A DNA stretch of 64,000 nucleotides from Apodemus sylvaticus (GCF_947179515.1 NC_067492.1:7643676-7707675); one strand, 5' to 3'; counted from the stretch's first letter, positions 46,691-57,982 are shown. A program made the numbers and translations. The notes: generated by a model from the letters alone, not told the origin.

Positions 46691-49256
46691 GGAAGAAAAG
46701 GCTACCTACTTTGGTGGCCTTTTTGATGGTGGCGGAGACCAAGCCATGACCACTGCGTGGGAATGTCCAGTCTACTTTACTTGTGTTAAAGGAGGCTTCT
46801 CAGCTCCTTCCTGAAGCGCAGGCCCAGAGTTTAACAGCTCTGCCCTCCCCAAGCATCCTGGGCCACCTGCTTTCCTCAACACCAGCCTGGGATGCTGCTC
46901 CCTAAGTCTGATTTTCAGACTTGAAATCCACTGGAGATGGATGGATCTCGGGTTCTGACGAAAGCTGAAGTGGTCTTGACCAAAAGGGCTTCCCTGGAGG
47001 CAGGCACTGGCCTCCCCCAGGGAATTCATGGACCATCCCAGGGCACAGCCACCCCTCACCAGCACTTCTGGGTACGCCCAGGTGACAGTGTCCCACAAAG
47101 CCCTGCAGACAGACTTGGTGCTCAGCTAAGACGTGGGCACACCAGGACACGGGTCACCTCTAGAACACACAGGTTCTGTCTCACAGGTCAGGGACCACAC
47201 GTAGTGATTTTAGTATGCAGCGGGGCTGCGAGGCACCTGGCCAAGCTGTGGTTCTCAGAGCACTCGTGGCCCGGCACCAGCCTCGCCTGAGCCCCATCGA
47301 TGTTCTGAGTGATGTCCCTGCCCAGAAATTCAAGAATGCTGACAATCCATGTCCAGGCACGCCTCTGGGAGCTTTCTGCACACGCTGGCCTCAAAGAGGA
47401 GGTGCCTGCTTTGCTGACCAGCGCCAGGTCTCTGCTCTCATAGTGTTTGCACCTTGAGTCCCTCCCGTTCAGAAGAGCAGCAGGAAGTCAGTGCCCCGCA
47501 GGACTCTGGGAAACTCCGGTAGAGGGAGGAGCAGAGGAGTCTCATGAAGGCAGGAACGTGGGGAGTGGGTGGGAGATGGGGCACATGGAGGGCATGCGTA
47601 TGGGGTCTTCCAAATGTAGCTGGGACCTTTCTGCCCTGGAAGGTCTCTGCTGCTCCCTCGGGATGCACATGGGATGTTGATTTGTGGGACTTCCCTTCAG
47701 CATCCCTAAACTCCGGTAGGACAGATGCAAATTATATTATGTATTTTGCATTTGTGTCCAGACAGCTTGCTTTTCCAGGGGGTCCCATCACCCTATTTCT
47801 TGTTTCTGTCTTTCTCGTATCTAGCCTCCTCTGCTCCTGCAAACTACGCCTTGCACACAGCCAAGCCCAGCCAACAAACACAGCTGACTACAAGGCAGGC
47901 CTTTTGCTGCCCTGTGGCCGAAACACAACGGGGTCTCCATGAGAGGCTCCCGACAAGCGGCTGCTTCCAGCTGAGAAGGGCGGCCACAGAGAGGTGGCTC
48001 TCAGGCAGGCAGGGAGAGGGCCACACACCTCTCTTTCCAGCACTCTTCGAGGAGGGAGTGCTTGCTCAGCGGAGGTGCAGAACCATCTCCAGACCGTGTG
48101 CATCTTACTCTTAGGGCCTTAAGACTGTTATTTGTTCACCACGTGCCGCCATTTTCCTTGATTCAAATGCCGGTTGTCCAAGCCGGTAACAAAGTACTGT
48201 AACTGATCCGGTAGACAGAGGCTCAGGTAAGGCTGCCCGAAGACATGCATCTTACAGTAATGTTTCCACCTGGACACTCAAACCGTCAGAAGGAAATGGG
48301 CGTCAGGAACAAGGGTGAAGGAAACTAAATATCAAGTCCTGTGAGTGACCACTGAGTGAACGCCGCATGCTGGCAATCCTCAGTCCCTGGCCACATGGCC
48401 TGAAGAGGCTACACTCCAGGCCACCATGTCCTATAAGCCTTTCTACAGTGACAGTGACAGTTCCTGTCTGTGCTGTCCACCACAGCTGCCACTGTTCCGT
48501 GGAGCACAGAGCACTTGAGATGGGGCAGTTGTACCCAGGAGCTGACTCCTCAACTGCACTGCATTTAATCAGATTTAAATGCAAATGGTTGCGTGTGGCC
48601 AGAGTCCAGTAGGGTGGACAGGACTGCTCTAGGTGATTAATCCATTAAGGCCAATCTAAAGAGAAAGCACAAGATGCTCTCTCGTTGGCCACCACAGGCA
48701 GAGCCATCCTTCCATCCGCCTTCTGCCATGTACCGGCCACATCCCATGGACACGGCACGCAACCTAAAATGGGAGTAAGGAAGCCTTGGACTGCGTGCAG
48801 GGCAGCCAGTCTGTCTGGAGCCTCACCCAGATTCACCCCAACGGCACTGGAAGATGAGCAGAGTGTAGCACGGGGCGAGACAGACCAGCAGCCGGACCGG
48901 TTATGTGTCTTGGAGCACGGACAGTGGACAGAACAGTAGACACACACTTACAAGGCAACCGACATGCAGGAGAGTTTACTCTTGAGCCCACTGGGTGTGG
49001 CCTGACAAAGTCACCAGCTCCTCATCCGCACACATGGAGAGCAGAGGCGCTCTCCAGGGTCCTGAAGAAACCCTATCCAGGAGCCACCCAGCTCAAATGG
49101 AAACCCAGGACAGAGCAGGCTCAGGGCATAAACATGCCTGCTGACAAGCCTGTGATTTGTGCTTATTCTGTCCGACCCACATGGTGGAAGAGAGAACCAA
49201 TCCCTGCCTTGCCATGTCCTCTGACTGCTACACATGCAGTTTGGCACCCATGGACT

Positions 49257-49258
49257 CA

Positions 49259-49289
<31 letters not shown>

Positions 49290-49320
49290 CAATCATTCAA
49301 TCATTCAATCAAACAAACAA
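49257..49320. repeat. (AATC)n/(AATCATTC)n microsatellite
   Basis: About six AATC units are followed by three AATCATTC-type units and a short AAAC run. Confidence 0.96.
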
Positions 49321-49341
49321 ATGGCTAAAAAGAAAAAGGCG

Positions 49342-49760
49342 CAGGGCTGGGGATGCAGTCATTACAGGACTCATATTGCATGCAAGAATCCTTGAGTTTG
49401 TCGGTCCGCAGCAGCAGCACACAGGGTGTGTAGTGAGCCACGCCTGCAACCCCAAAACACTCAGGAGGTTGAGGCTGGTGATAAGAAGTTAAAGGGTCAG
49501 CTGGGCAGAAGTGGCACACGCCTTTACGCCCAGTACTCAGGAGGCAGAGGCAGGTGGGTTTCTGAGTTCAAGGCCAGCCTGGTCTACACAGTGAGTTCCA
49601 GGAGAGCCAGGGCTACACAGAGAGACCCTGTCTCAAAAAGAAAAAACGAAAAACAAAACAAAACAAACAACAACAACAAGAAGAAGTTAAAAGGTCATCC
49701 TCAAGTACATAGAGAATTCAAGGCCAGCTTGGGCTACATAAGACCCTGTCTCAATGATGA
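49342..49760 (+). mobile_element. B4 SINE split by a younger B1
   Basis: An ID-type head ('gggctggggatgcagtcatt') and B1-type part ('acactcaggaggttgaggct') run to 49498. They resume at about 49680 with 'caaggccagcttgggctaca'. A complete B1 (49499-49680) lies between, flanked by aagaagttaaagggtca and aagaagttaaaaggtca, its target-site duplication. Confidence 0.88.
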
Positions 49761-49769
49761 GAAAATACA

Positions 49770-49965
49770 AGGGCCAGCGAGATGGCTCAGTGCATAAAGG
49801 AACATTCTGTGTGCCTGACAACCTGAGTTCAATCCCCAGAGCCCACAGAAAGGTGTAAGGAGGGTGGCCTCTGGCCTCTACACCCATCTTGTGGCATGTA
49901 CACACCCACACTTGTCCATACTTCACAAACACACACAATAATGTTAAATTTAAAACCTGTTAAGC
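49770..49965 (+). mobile_element. B3-type SINE
   Basis: 'gggccagcgagatggctcag', 'cctgacaacctgagttcaat' and a CA-rich 3' region. Confidence 0.8.
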
Positions 49966-50148
49966 AGGGCTGGAGAGATGGCTCAGCGGTTAAGAACACT
50001 GACTGTTCTTCCAGAGGCCCTAAATTCAATTCCCAGCAGCCACATGGTGGCTCACAACCATCTGTAATGGGATCTGATGCCCTCTTCTGGTGTGTCTGAA
50101 GACAGTGACAGTGTACTCATAAATAAAATAAATAATTAAAAAAAAACC
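49966..50148 (+). mobile_element. B2 SINE with 15-bp target-site duplication
   Basis: Full-length B2 inserted in the tail of the B3 on its left. Perfect copies of aaaacctgttaagca lie at both ends (before 49967 and about 50144-50158). Confidence 0.96.
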
Positions 50149-50164
50149 TGTTAAGCATTAAACA

Positions 50165-50275
50165 AAAGGGATTCCTACTTAGGAGGCAGAAGCAGAAGGA
50201 TTTCTGTAAGTCTAGCTTAGCCTGGGCTAATATTGGGCTAGCCTGAGCTACTCAGTAAGCCCCAAAACAAAACAT
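50165..50275 (+). mobile_element. B1-type SINE fragment, diverged
   Basis: 'acttaggaggcagaagcaga' to 'gtaagccccaaaacaaaaca', with a small internal duplication of 'gggcta'. Confidence 0.5.
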
Positions 50276-50827
50276 GATAACTATGACCAAAAGACCAGAA
50301 TTCCATACAGTGTCGTGTCCTCCATGGTCAGCATGGGAGGGGGCTACTGTGGAGGGCGTCTATAAGCACAGTCCACCAGTTACCCTGAGAACTGTGGGGG
50401 CTGAGGGGGCTGAGAAGGACCGAGTAGAAGTGTCTCTTCCAGAGATGGCCTAGGTCCTCACAGAGGGTCTGTGACAACATTAACACCCAGGACTGCACAC
50501 TAGGTAATGCTGTCACGGTCTCTTATCCCCAGTGCCAGCAGCTGAGGCTGAGGTGGGGGAGGGAACACTCTCACTAACTTCTTTCTCAGCTATAACTGGA
50601 ACAAAGAACTAGTCATTTGCTGTCTCCTCTCACCTGATGGAGCCTGCCAACACCCCCTCCCCCAGCGGTGAAGAGAGACTGGGGGATGCTTTCATGTTCC
50701 AAGTTGGGAGGGGGGTGTTCCCTTCAGAGCCAAGCTTGTCCGGGTGGAGCATCTGCATAGATGGGCTGCACCCCAAAACAAAAACACCCAAAACCTTCCT
50801 CATAGCCAAGCATGAAAGGTAGTTTAA

Positions 50828-50945
50828 GTAGCCAGGCACGGGAGCACAGACCTGGAATGCCCAGCACTCAAGAGACTGAGGCAGGAGGATCTCACCAGTT
50901 TAAGGCCATCCTAAACAACTTATCCAGACCTTATCTAATATCTAC
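50828..50945 (+). mobile_element. B1/B4-type SINE
   Basis: 'gccaggcacgggagcacaga' and 'gagactgaggcaggaggatc'. An AT-rich (ATAGATATATA) stretch follows to about 51000. Confidence 0.65.
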
Positions 50946-51012
50946 ATATAAATATAGAGAGATATATGATATCTATAGATAGATATATACATGCACACAT
51001 TTTTTTTTTAAG

Positions 51013-51095
51013 TTGGGGATGTAACTTAGTGGCAATGTCTACCTGGCATAGCAAGGCCCTGGGTTCGAACCCTGGTGCTGACTAAAAGAAAAACA
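51013..51095 (+). mobile_element. ID SINE
   Basis: 'gttggggatgtaacttagtg', 'ggccctgggttcgaaccctg' and an A-rich tail. This is the short tRNA-Ala/BC1-derived family; the A and B box-like regions can be seen. Confidence 0.85.
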
Positions 51096-51617
51096 GTTTA
51101 TGTAGTCTGATATCAGTTTCCCTTCACGAGGGGCAGCAATGCCAGAGGCTGGTGTTCAAAATGGAAGCAGCTGCACAGACTTCTCTTCAGAAGTCTATAC
51201 AGAACAGGGTGTCAGGGATTCCGGCCCTCAGCTATAGAGGAGCTAACAAAGCCAAGAGGTACACGTGGCTGCTTGGGGTGGGGGGGGACGGGGTAGAAGA
51301 TCCGCGGGTGGCAGGTGTATTGTGCACGCTTGTGTGCGCAGGCGCCTGGGTGGATCTGAGTTCTTACTGTGGGTGTGTGTGATGTGTGTGGGCTGTGGAA
51401 TCTGGGCCGGTGAACGGGACCTGCTCGTGTGGGGAGTGGGGAGGCCGGGGCGTAAGTGACTCATCTCTCAGAGTGTGGGAGGGTTTATCTGGGAGGGGGT
51501 GACTTTTTGGTCCAAGACATCCAGAGGAAGCCTTATTTATCATCAGAAAGTAAGGAGGTCCCCGGGCCTCCATGGGATGGTAGCGATGGCTGCTAGAACA
51601 TGTGTCTGCTTGTACCC

Positions 51618-51620
<3 letters not shown>

Positions 51621-51668
<48 letters not shown>
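51621..51668. repeat. (TG)24 microsatellite
   Basis: Uninterrupted TG dinucleotide run in intron 1. Confidence 0.98.
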
Positions 51669-51671
<3 letters not shown>

Positions 51672-51999
51672 CTCCCGACACAGGGAAAGTGGATGTAGAG
51701 AAGACAGCAGGCAGCTAACAAACGGAGTTTATAGGGACAGGAAGCAAAGAAAAGCTAACTTAGAATCCCACCTCTTCCCAAGGCCTGCTGCACTGGCGTA
51801 AGAGACACTATAAGCTTCACCTGTCACCTCCGACTCTCACCTGCATGGTCCCCTCCTCAGTCCTGCCTGCCTGATGGTTCTCCTGAGAGTTGTTAACATC
51901 ATGTCCTCTGCATACTGGGAACTGCAGGGATGAGGAGAATGCCCGCCTCTCTCCTGGCAGAGCTGGGGACTCCAACCTCCGCTCATCCTCACCCACTCC

Positions 52000-52130
52000 A
52001 CGGTATTATCCCTTGGCAAAGACAAAGAGATGGAAACTCAGAGAGGCAAAGCCACTTGCCCAAAGTCACACAGCACAGGCCTGGCAAGGCAGGAATTCAA
52101 GGCCAGGTGGTCAACACCCCAAAAGCCTGA
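52000..52130 (+). mobile_element. MIR fragment
   Basis: 'gatggaaactcagagaggca' and 'acttgcccaaagtcacacag' match the MIR core strongly. Confidence 0.85.
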
Positions 52131-53089
52131 AATCTCGACCCCATCCCCAGGGTCTCTGTACTTCAAGAGTGGCTTGCTGGGCTCAATCGGGAGCAATGCC
52201 TCAGTGTGCCTGGGGGGGGGGGGGCTGGCAAACTGGAGGAGGCCTTGGCAGAAGTGACCCCAGTAGAAACGGATTTCGTACCAACTGCAGATGAATGCAG
52301 AAGACGTTTTCCGATCATGACAACGGTTGCATCTCCAAGTCAGCCTTGGACACTGGGCAAAAGTTGTGGAGTACGGCTGACGCCTGCCTCGAATTCCCAG
52401 CTCCGTGCAAAGCCAAAGCTAGGACTGTTCACTCGAGAGATACAGTCATTCTCAACTGAGGACCCTGGTGCCTACCAAGGAAGGGCACATGGTGCCCAGG
52501 CCAGGACCCGCTGCTGCAGCTGGCCACAACTCTCCCAGGCTTTACTGAATGGTTTTCCCAGGGTCTGAGTCCTCGATGGCCACTCCTTCCTAATGAAAAG
52601 CTAGTCATGAGCAGAAAAATGGAGCCGGACACCTGTACCTGAATCCCAGAGCAGGGAGGGCCAGTTTAATTTCAGTCATGCTATGCCAACATCCAAGAGA
52701 GAGAACGGGTTCTGAAGTCCATTTCCACATGCCTACGTCTCTGCCATGCGCTCCAGGGACAGGGTTAAGAACTGTCATTTCCTTGAGGGGTTCAGGGCAA
52801 AAGGAGTGCCCCTGTGCAGAGCGAGATAGCAAGAAGCAAGGTGCTATGGTCCTAACACAAGGGGACTCTACCACAAGAGTGGGCTCTGAACTTCCACACA
52901 CACATTTCTATGGTCCCATTGGTTTCCCTTTAAGGTAGACTGGACCAGGCAGGATTTGGGGACAAGGAAGTAAGTACTGCAGGAGACCAAAAACTTAGGA
53001 AGTACTCATGGGAGGAACACGATCCTCAGGGAGTCAGCGAAGAGATAGCCTCAGCACACCAGGCCCCGACTCTCTGATAGGCTCCGTGC

Positions 53090-53236
53090 CTGTTCCCAGC
53101 TCCCATGGAGAACTACTACCTTCGTCCTAAGCAAACACTCTGGGAAGATCATGTCTGCTTGGCCTGCTCCTGGGTTCCCAGAACTTACTACATCTGACCA
53201 TAGCGAGTGCTCAATAAATATTTGTTGGTGGCAAGA
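53090..53236 (+). mobile_element. L2 3' end fragment
   Basis: The end 'gagtgctcaataaatatttg' plus TTGG is the diagnostic L2 terminus. Confidence 0.8.
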
Positions 53237-53565
53237 AAGAATTCTTTAGGCCAATAGAAATGTCTGTAGTGTGGGCAGGCCTCAGCACAGGGTGGGCCCC
53301 ACCCTCAAGCGTTCTGGGGTTCTTTCTTCCCTGTAGGTTCAGTCAGCCCAGGGCACCAAGCTCTCTTCCGGAGCAGGTACCTTCAGAAGGCAGTTTTGCA
53401 GATCTAGCCAGAGCCCCAGTTGACAACTGCCCTGGGCCACACTTGCCTGCAAAGGATTCCTGCTGGGAGCACCAGACTGCTGGACCTCCCACCCTGGCCA
53501 CCCACACCTGCTGCAAGGACCTAACCAAGAGCCAAGAGTGCATGTGTGAGTATGTGACTACACGT

Positions 53566-53577
53566 GTACACACATAC

Positions 53578-53608
<31 letters not shown>
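53566..53608. repeat. (CA)n microsatellite
   Basis: CA run with a T and an AA interruption. Confidence 0.95.
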
Positions 53609-54343
53609 GGCCTGGAGCCTCAGGAGGGCCTCAATGCCCCAGGGTCAGGGAAACTCTCCAGCCCCATCCAAGAAAACAACAGTAGAGGAAAGGCCGCCTG
53701 GGACCAGGGCTGGGCAAGGCGCAGACAGGCAGGAGCATTATATAATTAACTGCCCAGACTCCGCCTCCTCTTCGGGTAATAACGAACCCTGTCTTTCAGT
53801 TGCATAAGCCAAAATAATAATTACTTTCCAGCCCTCATCACTCCTAGATGTGGCCAGGAGCAGGTGCTGGCTTCAAGCAGGAGAACACACACTGACTCTG
53901 TAGTGCTCTCTCTAACCCCCCCGCCCCCCCACCCCCGGCAGAAGCCCAAGTCATTGCTGCAGCTTGCTCCCTTCCCAAGCATCGTGCAGAAAAGCCTAAG
54001 CCGCCCAGGCCCAGAGGCAAGAGAGCAGGTTTCGGGATAAGCGTCCCGAGGGGGAAGGGGCCTCCAGGCAGAGTCTGCTCTGGGGTCTGATTCAGGACCT
54101 ATAACTATTCCTGAGCTCCCAGCGCTGCTTAGGAGTGACATTGGAGTAGAGGCTGCCAAGCCAGCCACGACTTCTGAACGAACCCATCACACTGGCAGTA
54201 GCCTGGCTTCCGGCACCGGCTCTGCCCTGACTGTGGTGGCATCTTACACTGGAGGCGCAGAGCAGAGCGATTCCCTAAACTAAAGGTGAAAATGATTCAG
54301 CCACTGAATGGCCAGATTCCTGGGCTCCCGCTAAACAGATGGG

Positions 54344-54381
54344 CCTCCTCCCTCCCTCCCTCCCTCCCTTCCCCCCTCCCT
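54344..54381. repeat. (CTCC)n microsatellite
   Basis: A short CCTCCCTCCCTCC run about 600 bases into intron 1. Confidence 0.93.
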
Positions 54382-54974
54382 TCAGCAGCCTGCTTCGACA
54401 GCCTGTGTCCAACCACCTAGAAGTTTATTGCCTTGCTGTTTGGTTTGGTCGGCATCCCCCGCCTCTGGCGCTCTCAGCGCTCCGTCTCCATTGGCCTGGG
54501 TTGCTTTAGGACTGAGGGAGGCCCTGGGCACCGCAAGAAAACAAGAAACCAACCAGGGCCTGCCTCTGGGGATACCAGGAAGGCAATACTAAAGGAGGGG
54601 AAGGGTCTACCCCCAGGCCCCTCCTGCCTCGGCAGGTCCCAGAGGTGGCGGAGGACCCGGCCTGGCCTTCTGGCAGGTGCAAATCTCTGGCCTGCTCCTC
54701 AGGATGTGCTGAGACTTTGGCTCTGCTGCTGCGGCAGGGGCCGTGCCCTGCTGCTGGAGAGCCCCCAACCCTTGGGTTGGCATGGGCCACTGCCCCCATC
54801 AAGCGTGGGGCAACCTGTGGCCAGGGGCCCGCTGAGGCCTCCTGGGAATCTAGGAGATGCCCCTGGAGCCCACAGCCCAACTGGAAGGCGAGGCTCAACT
54901 TCCCGGGAGATAAACAGAAGGAGAAAGAGGGGGACGGTCCCCATTCCTCCCCCGCCCCCGCCGCCCGCACCTAC

Positions 54975-55356
54975 CTCCATCCGAGTAGGTCTCCGTGCCG
55001 TAGCCATCCTGCAGTCCGTTGCTCCACGTCCCTTCGTATTTGGCTCCGTTGCCCGTGCACTCCCGCACCCCGTAGCGCCCCTTAAATCCGTGCGTCCACT
55101 CGCCCTTGTACACCCACTTCCCCTTGCTCTCCAGGCCGATGCCGTGGCGCTTGCCCTGCGCCCAGGTGCCTTGGTACGTGTTGCCGCTCGGCCAGGTGTA
55201 GACGCCCAGCACCTCAAAGCCGTGGCTCCAGGAGCCGGTGTATTCGCCCTGGCCCTTCGGGCCGGTGCAGACGCCATGGCCGTGCGCCTTGCCGTCCTCC
55301 CAGCCTCCGCAGTAGGACCCTCCATCGTCAAAATTAAACCTACCCCCACTGGACAT
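54975..55356 (-). CDS. Jph3: Jph3 coding exon 1 (junctophilin-3, residues 1-127)
   Basis: Junctophilin-3 tethers endoplasmic reticulum to plasma membrane in neurons, so that surface calcium channels couple to ryanodine receptors. This exon encodes the N-terminus, which begins MSSGGRFNFDDGG. Five MORN motifs are visible, with their YxGxW-type cores at about Y15, Y39, Y61, Y83 and Y107. MORN motifs bind the plasma-membrane inner leaflet in this family. The start, ATG at 55356-55354, gives the N-terminus typical of junctophilin-3; JPH1 and JPH2 begin MTGGRFDF/MSGGRFDF and JPH4 MSPGGKFDF. The exon ends ..TYSDG-G(1 base) at a GTAGGT donor (54974-54969). That phase joins exon 2 exactly and restores SDGGTYQGQW. 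It lies in a CpG island. The start context is weak (T at -3, T at +4). Paralogue choice rests on remembered family sequences, but the match is near full length. Confidence 0.97.
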
Positions 55357-55360
55357 GCAT
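55340..55360 (-). promoter_or_regulatory. Upstream ORF overlapping the Jph3 start codon
   Basis: An ATG at 55360-55358 lies four bases before the Jph3 ATG (55356) in another frame. It reads six codons (M-H-V-Q-W-G) and stops at TAG 55342-55340, inside the main coding frame. Both ATGs have T at -3, a weak context. If the 5' UTR includes it, scanning ribosomes meet this ATG first. Whether it limits translation is inference. Confidence 0.6.
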
Positions 55361-55391
55361 GTAACGCGGTTTGCGAATCCCGCAAGCGGTG

Positions 55392-55411
55392 AAAAAAAAA
55401 AAAAAAAAAAA
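55392..55411 (-). repeat. 20-nt poly-T tract (sense strand) in the presumed 5' UTR
   Basis: There are twenty consecutive A on the given strand, so T on the Jph3 sense strand. The run ends 35 nt upstream of the start codon, inside otherwise GC-rich sequence. No AG follows before the ATG, so it is not an acceptor polypyrimidine tract for an exon that starts before the ATG. Such runs vary in length between strains. Confidence 0.9.
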
Positions 55412-57227
55412 GAAACAAGGCGATCAACAAACCGGAGTCTTGGTTGGCTGGCTGGCTTTTTGTTGCGATGCTCTTTTCGGGGGGGTGGGGGGGGAGAACG
55501 AAACACGCCCGCGACCCCGCGCGCGGACCGGCGGCGGTGTCTAGGTCCGCCCGCGGCGATTGTTCATTTTCGAGCTGCGCCGGAGCCTGACCAGCGTCTC
55601 GCGCTCCCGCTGGAGACAGGACCGGGAGGAGGCGGGGGAGGGGCGGCGCAGGGCGGGGGAGCGGCTGGTGCCCGCGGCTCCACCTCGCCGCCAGGGCCCC
55701 TCGCCGCGCGCCCCGGGAGCGGGAGGGCGCGGGGCGCGGCTCAGGCCCGGGCGGCGGGGCCCGCGGGCGGCGGCGCGCGCGGCTGCACCGATCCGGACCG
55801 GACCGGGCGGCGGCACTGCGGTGGCGGCGTGCGCTCCGGGCCCCGGCAGGCGCGCGGCCGCCTGGAAAGGGGCGCTGGCGGCCGCGCGCGCGCGCACGCG
55901 GGGACCCCGGGGCGCCCTGCCCCTCCCCCTGGCCCGGGGTCCGGCCGGCGCGCCCCAGTCTCCGCTGCCAGGGGCTGGGATTTAAAGGGACAGGAACTGC
56001 GTAACGGGAAGGAACCGGGCACCGCGAGCGCACACCACGGTCGGGAGCCGGGAGGAGGCGCGGGCGCTGCAGGCAGTGGAGGGCCGCGCGGTCCCCACCC
56101 CGCCAGCTCCGGGGACACACGCACCGCGGCCCGCGCGGGCCACGATTTGACTGAGAGGCTCCTGCCAACCACAGGTGGTTTCTCCCTGTGACACAGACTC
56201 CTCCCTCTTTCCGGGCCGCTGGGGGTCCCCAGGGAGGCGCTCACCTCCGAAGAAAACACACCTTTAACGAATAGCGTTTAGCCCCTCTATAAATTAATAG
56301 AAAGTTGGGTCACACGTTTGCATCTTGGAGCAAAACCACCGCAATTCCGTGGGCCCTGCGTCCTGGCCAACAGGTATTCCCCCCACCCCCGACACAAACA
56401 CACTCCAGAAGCTGTCGCTCTTTGGGGTCGCCACTCTGCAGTTACTAGGTCTCTCTCTCCACTCATTACCCACCCCCACCCCTACCAAGAGATGCTGTCA
56501 GATGATTGGACCTCAGCGTCCTGGGACTAATTGAAAATGCATTTCCTGGACCATCAATCCGAAGACAGGAGCCCACATCCCCTGCCCTCCCGGAATGCAT
56601 GCAGGGAATGGCAGCGGGCAATGCGGTGGGTTGAGGAGGAGGCGTCTGCATGGCTTGACAGCTGTACACAGTCGGGGGTTAGTCTGGCTTGGTGGTGACA
56701 GGTGCCCCAATAAGCCCAGGTGGTGGGGAGACCCAGGCTGGAGGCAAAAGAGGTGCAGGGTGGCACTGGCAGTCATCTGGGGTCACCAGAGAGCTTCCAG
56801 AACCCCAGATTTCAACCCCAACCCCAACTCCTTGTCCTAGGCACAACATACTCAAATGGCAGGCTTCTCTCTCTCCCCAAAGACTTTCAGAAGCTGCCAG
56901 TTCCTGTTCTGTGTCCAAGGTTTTCCAGTCACTCCGGTCCCTGACTCAGGGCTCAACTTCAGATGGCCCTCCAAATGCCTATGGCGGACTTCTGGGTACA
57001 TCACATCTTGGACTTGACTGGAAGTTAGCACATAGCCCGCCATCACCAAACAGCACACCCATCAGCCTGTGATACACCAGGAGGGCAGAGATCTCCAACC
57101 TCCCAGACTTACTTTGCTTCTGTGTGTTTCAATGTGTTACTATAAATGGAGTGTGCCCTTGTGTGTTGAATCTGTTAGCTATTCTGAGGGTGTGGTCAAG
57201 TGGTCCACAGACTCATCTTCTTTAGGC

Positions 57228-57400
57228 TGGGATTCACATCCTGCTTCCAGATTCCAGGCTGTGTGGCTTTGGGTAGCTGCTTCATGTCTCTGTGCTCAGT
57301 TACCTGACCTATAAAATGGGGCTAGCTAGCAGTTCCAAATGGAGCACGGTGAGGATCTAAGGACCAGGTAGGTAGCCAGCATCTAGTAAGGGTGTGGGAG
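57228..57400 (+). mobile_element. MIR fragment
   Basis: 'gctgtgtggctttgggtagc' and 'ctgacctataaaatggggct', followed by a weak 3' part, match MIR. Confidence 0.8.
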
Positions 57401-57907
57401 TAGGATTGCCATTGGGATTGTGATGGGATGCTCAGCCCACCACCTTCCCCTACACTGCAGGAATAAGCCATGCCTGGCAACACACTGCGTCTTCCATTTT
57501 GTTTCCTGCCCCCTTCTGCTGACTCTGCAGCCCTTGCTCACACAGCCCTGCATGGCAAACATTCCCTCTGGTAAGGGATGATGGCCTCCAGCCAGACACT
57601 GGGTACCGCTACCCCCAACCACACAGGCCTTTTGCTCTCTGCCATCCTGCCCAGCCTCCCCCGAACCTCCTTCTCCTCTCCTACTGCCAGGGTCGCTCAG
57701 GCACTGTGGTCTCCAGAACAAAGACATTTGAGGCGTGTTTGTGCAGTTTGGAACCGATCGCCCCATAAAGTAGGGCTGGGAGGTATTGATTGCATTGAAG
57801 AGGAATTTTGCCAGAGTGATTTAAACACAGTACCACCCAGCAACTTAAAACAAGAGCCAAGGGGGAGGCAAAGCTGCCCTCGCAAGCAGGATTCTGCAGC
57901 CTCTCGC

Positions 57908-57982
57908 TGGGGATGAAACCAGGACCTCGGGTACTCATGTGCCAGGCAAGGGCTCTACCACTGAGCTACGGCCTCAGTCCTC
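57908..57982 (-). mobile_element. ID/B4-type SINE, antisense
   Basis: 'gccaggcaagggctctacca' and 'ctgagctacggcctcagtcc' match antisense ID. Confidence 0.78.

Larger units (their letters stand above)
31927..54974 (-). other. Jph3: Jph3 intron 1 (23.0 kb)
   Basis: The intron is bounded by GTAGGT (54974-54969) and CCCCAG (31932-31927) and splits the Gly128 codon after its first base. In human JPH3 an alternative exon 2A with the CTG/CAG repeat of Huntington disease-like 2 lies near the exon 1 end of this intron. I see no such array here. Repeat-poor stretches in which I see nothing to name are about 34.85-35.8, 37.65-38.15, 38.4-39.2, 40.05-42.95, 45.2-45.8, 46.7-49.25, 51.1-51.6, 52.25-53.05 and 53.6-54.3 kb. 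Confidence 0.93.
54940..56190 (-). promoter_or_regulatory. Jph3: CpG-island promoter and 5' UTR region of Jph3
   Basis: Base composition changes sharply to very GC- and CpG-rich, with runs such as cgcgcgcgcgcacgcgggg near 55885. The tract is free of SINEs and covers exon 1 and the region upstream of it. GC-box-like motifs (ggggcggcg, gggcggggg) lie at about 55639-55660. I see no convincing TATA box at a useful position, so initiation is probably dispersed. The exact start site and any upstream non-coding exon cannot be fixed from sequence alone. GC content makes many frames open here by chance. Confidence 0.85.

Noticed and set aside
55357..55420. Poly-T run as the polypyrimidine tract of a splice acceptor just before the Jph3 ATG
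   Set aside because: No AG lies between the run and the ATG, so no acceptor can be formed there.
55357..55506. N-terminal extension of Jph3 upstream of MSSGG
   Set aside because: The frame is open for 50 codons but its first codon at 55506 is GTG, not ATG. It passes through the poly-T run, and the family N-terminus begins at MSSGG.
54699..56168. A 489-codon minus-strand open frame through the CpG island
   Set aside because: It overlaps Jph3 exon 1 in another frame. Its Arg/Pro/Ala-rich composition is what GC-rich, CpG-dense DNA gives by chance. No known domain is visible.
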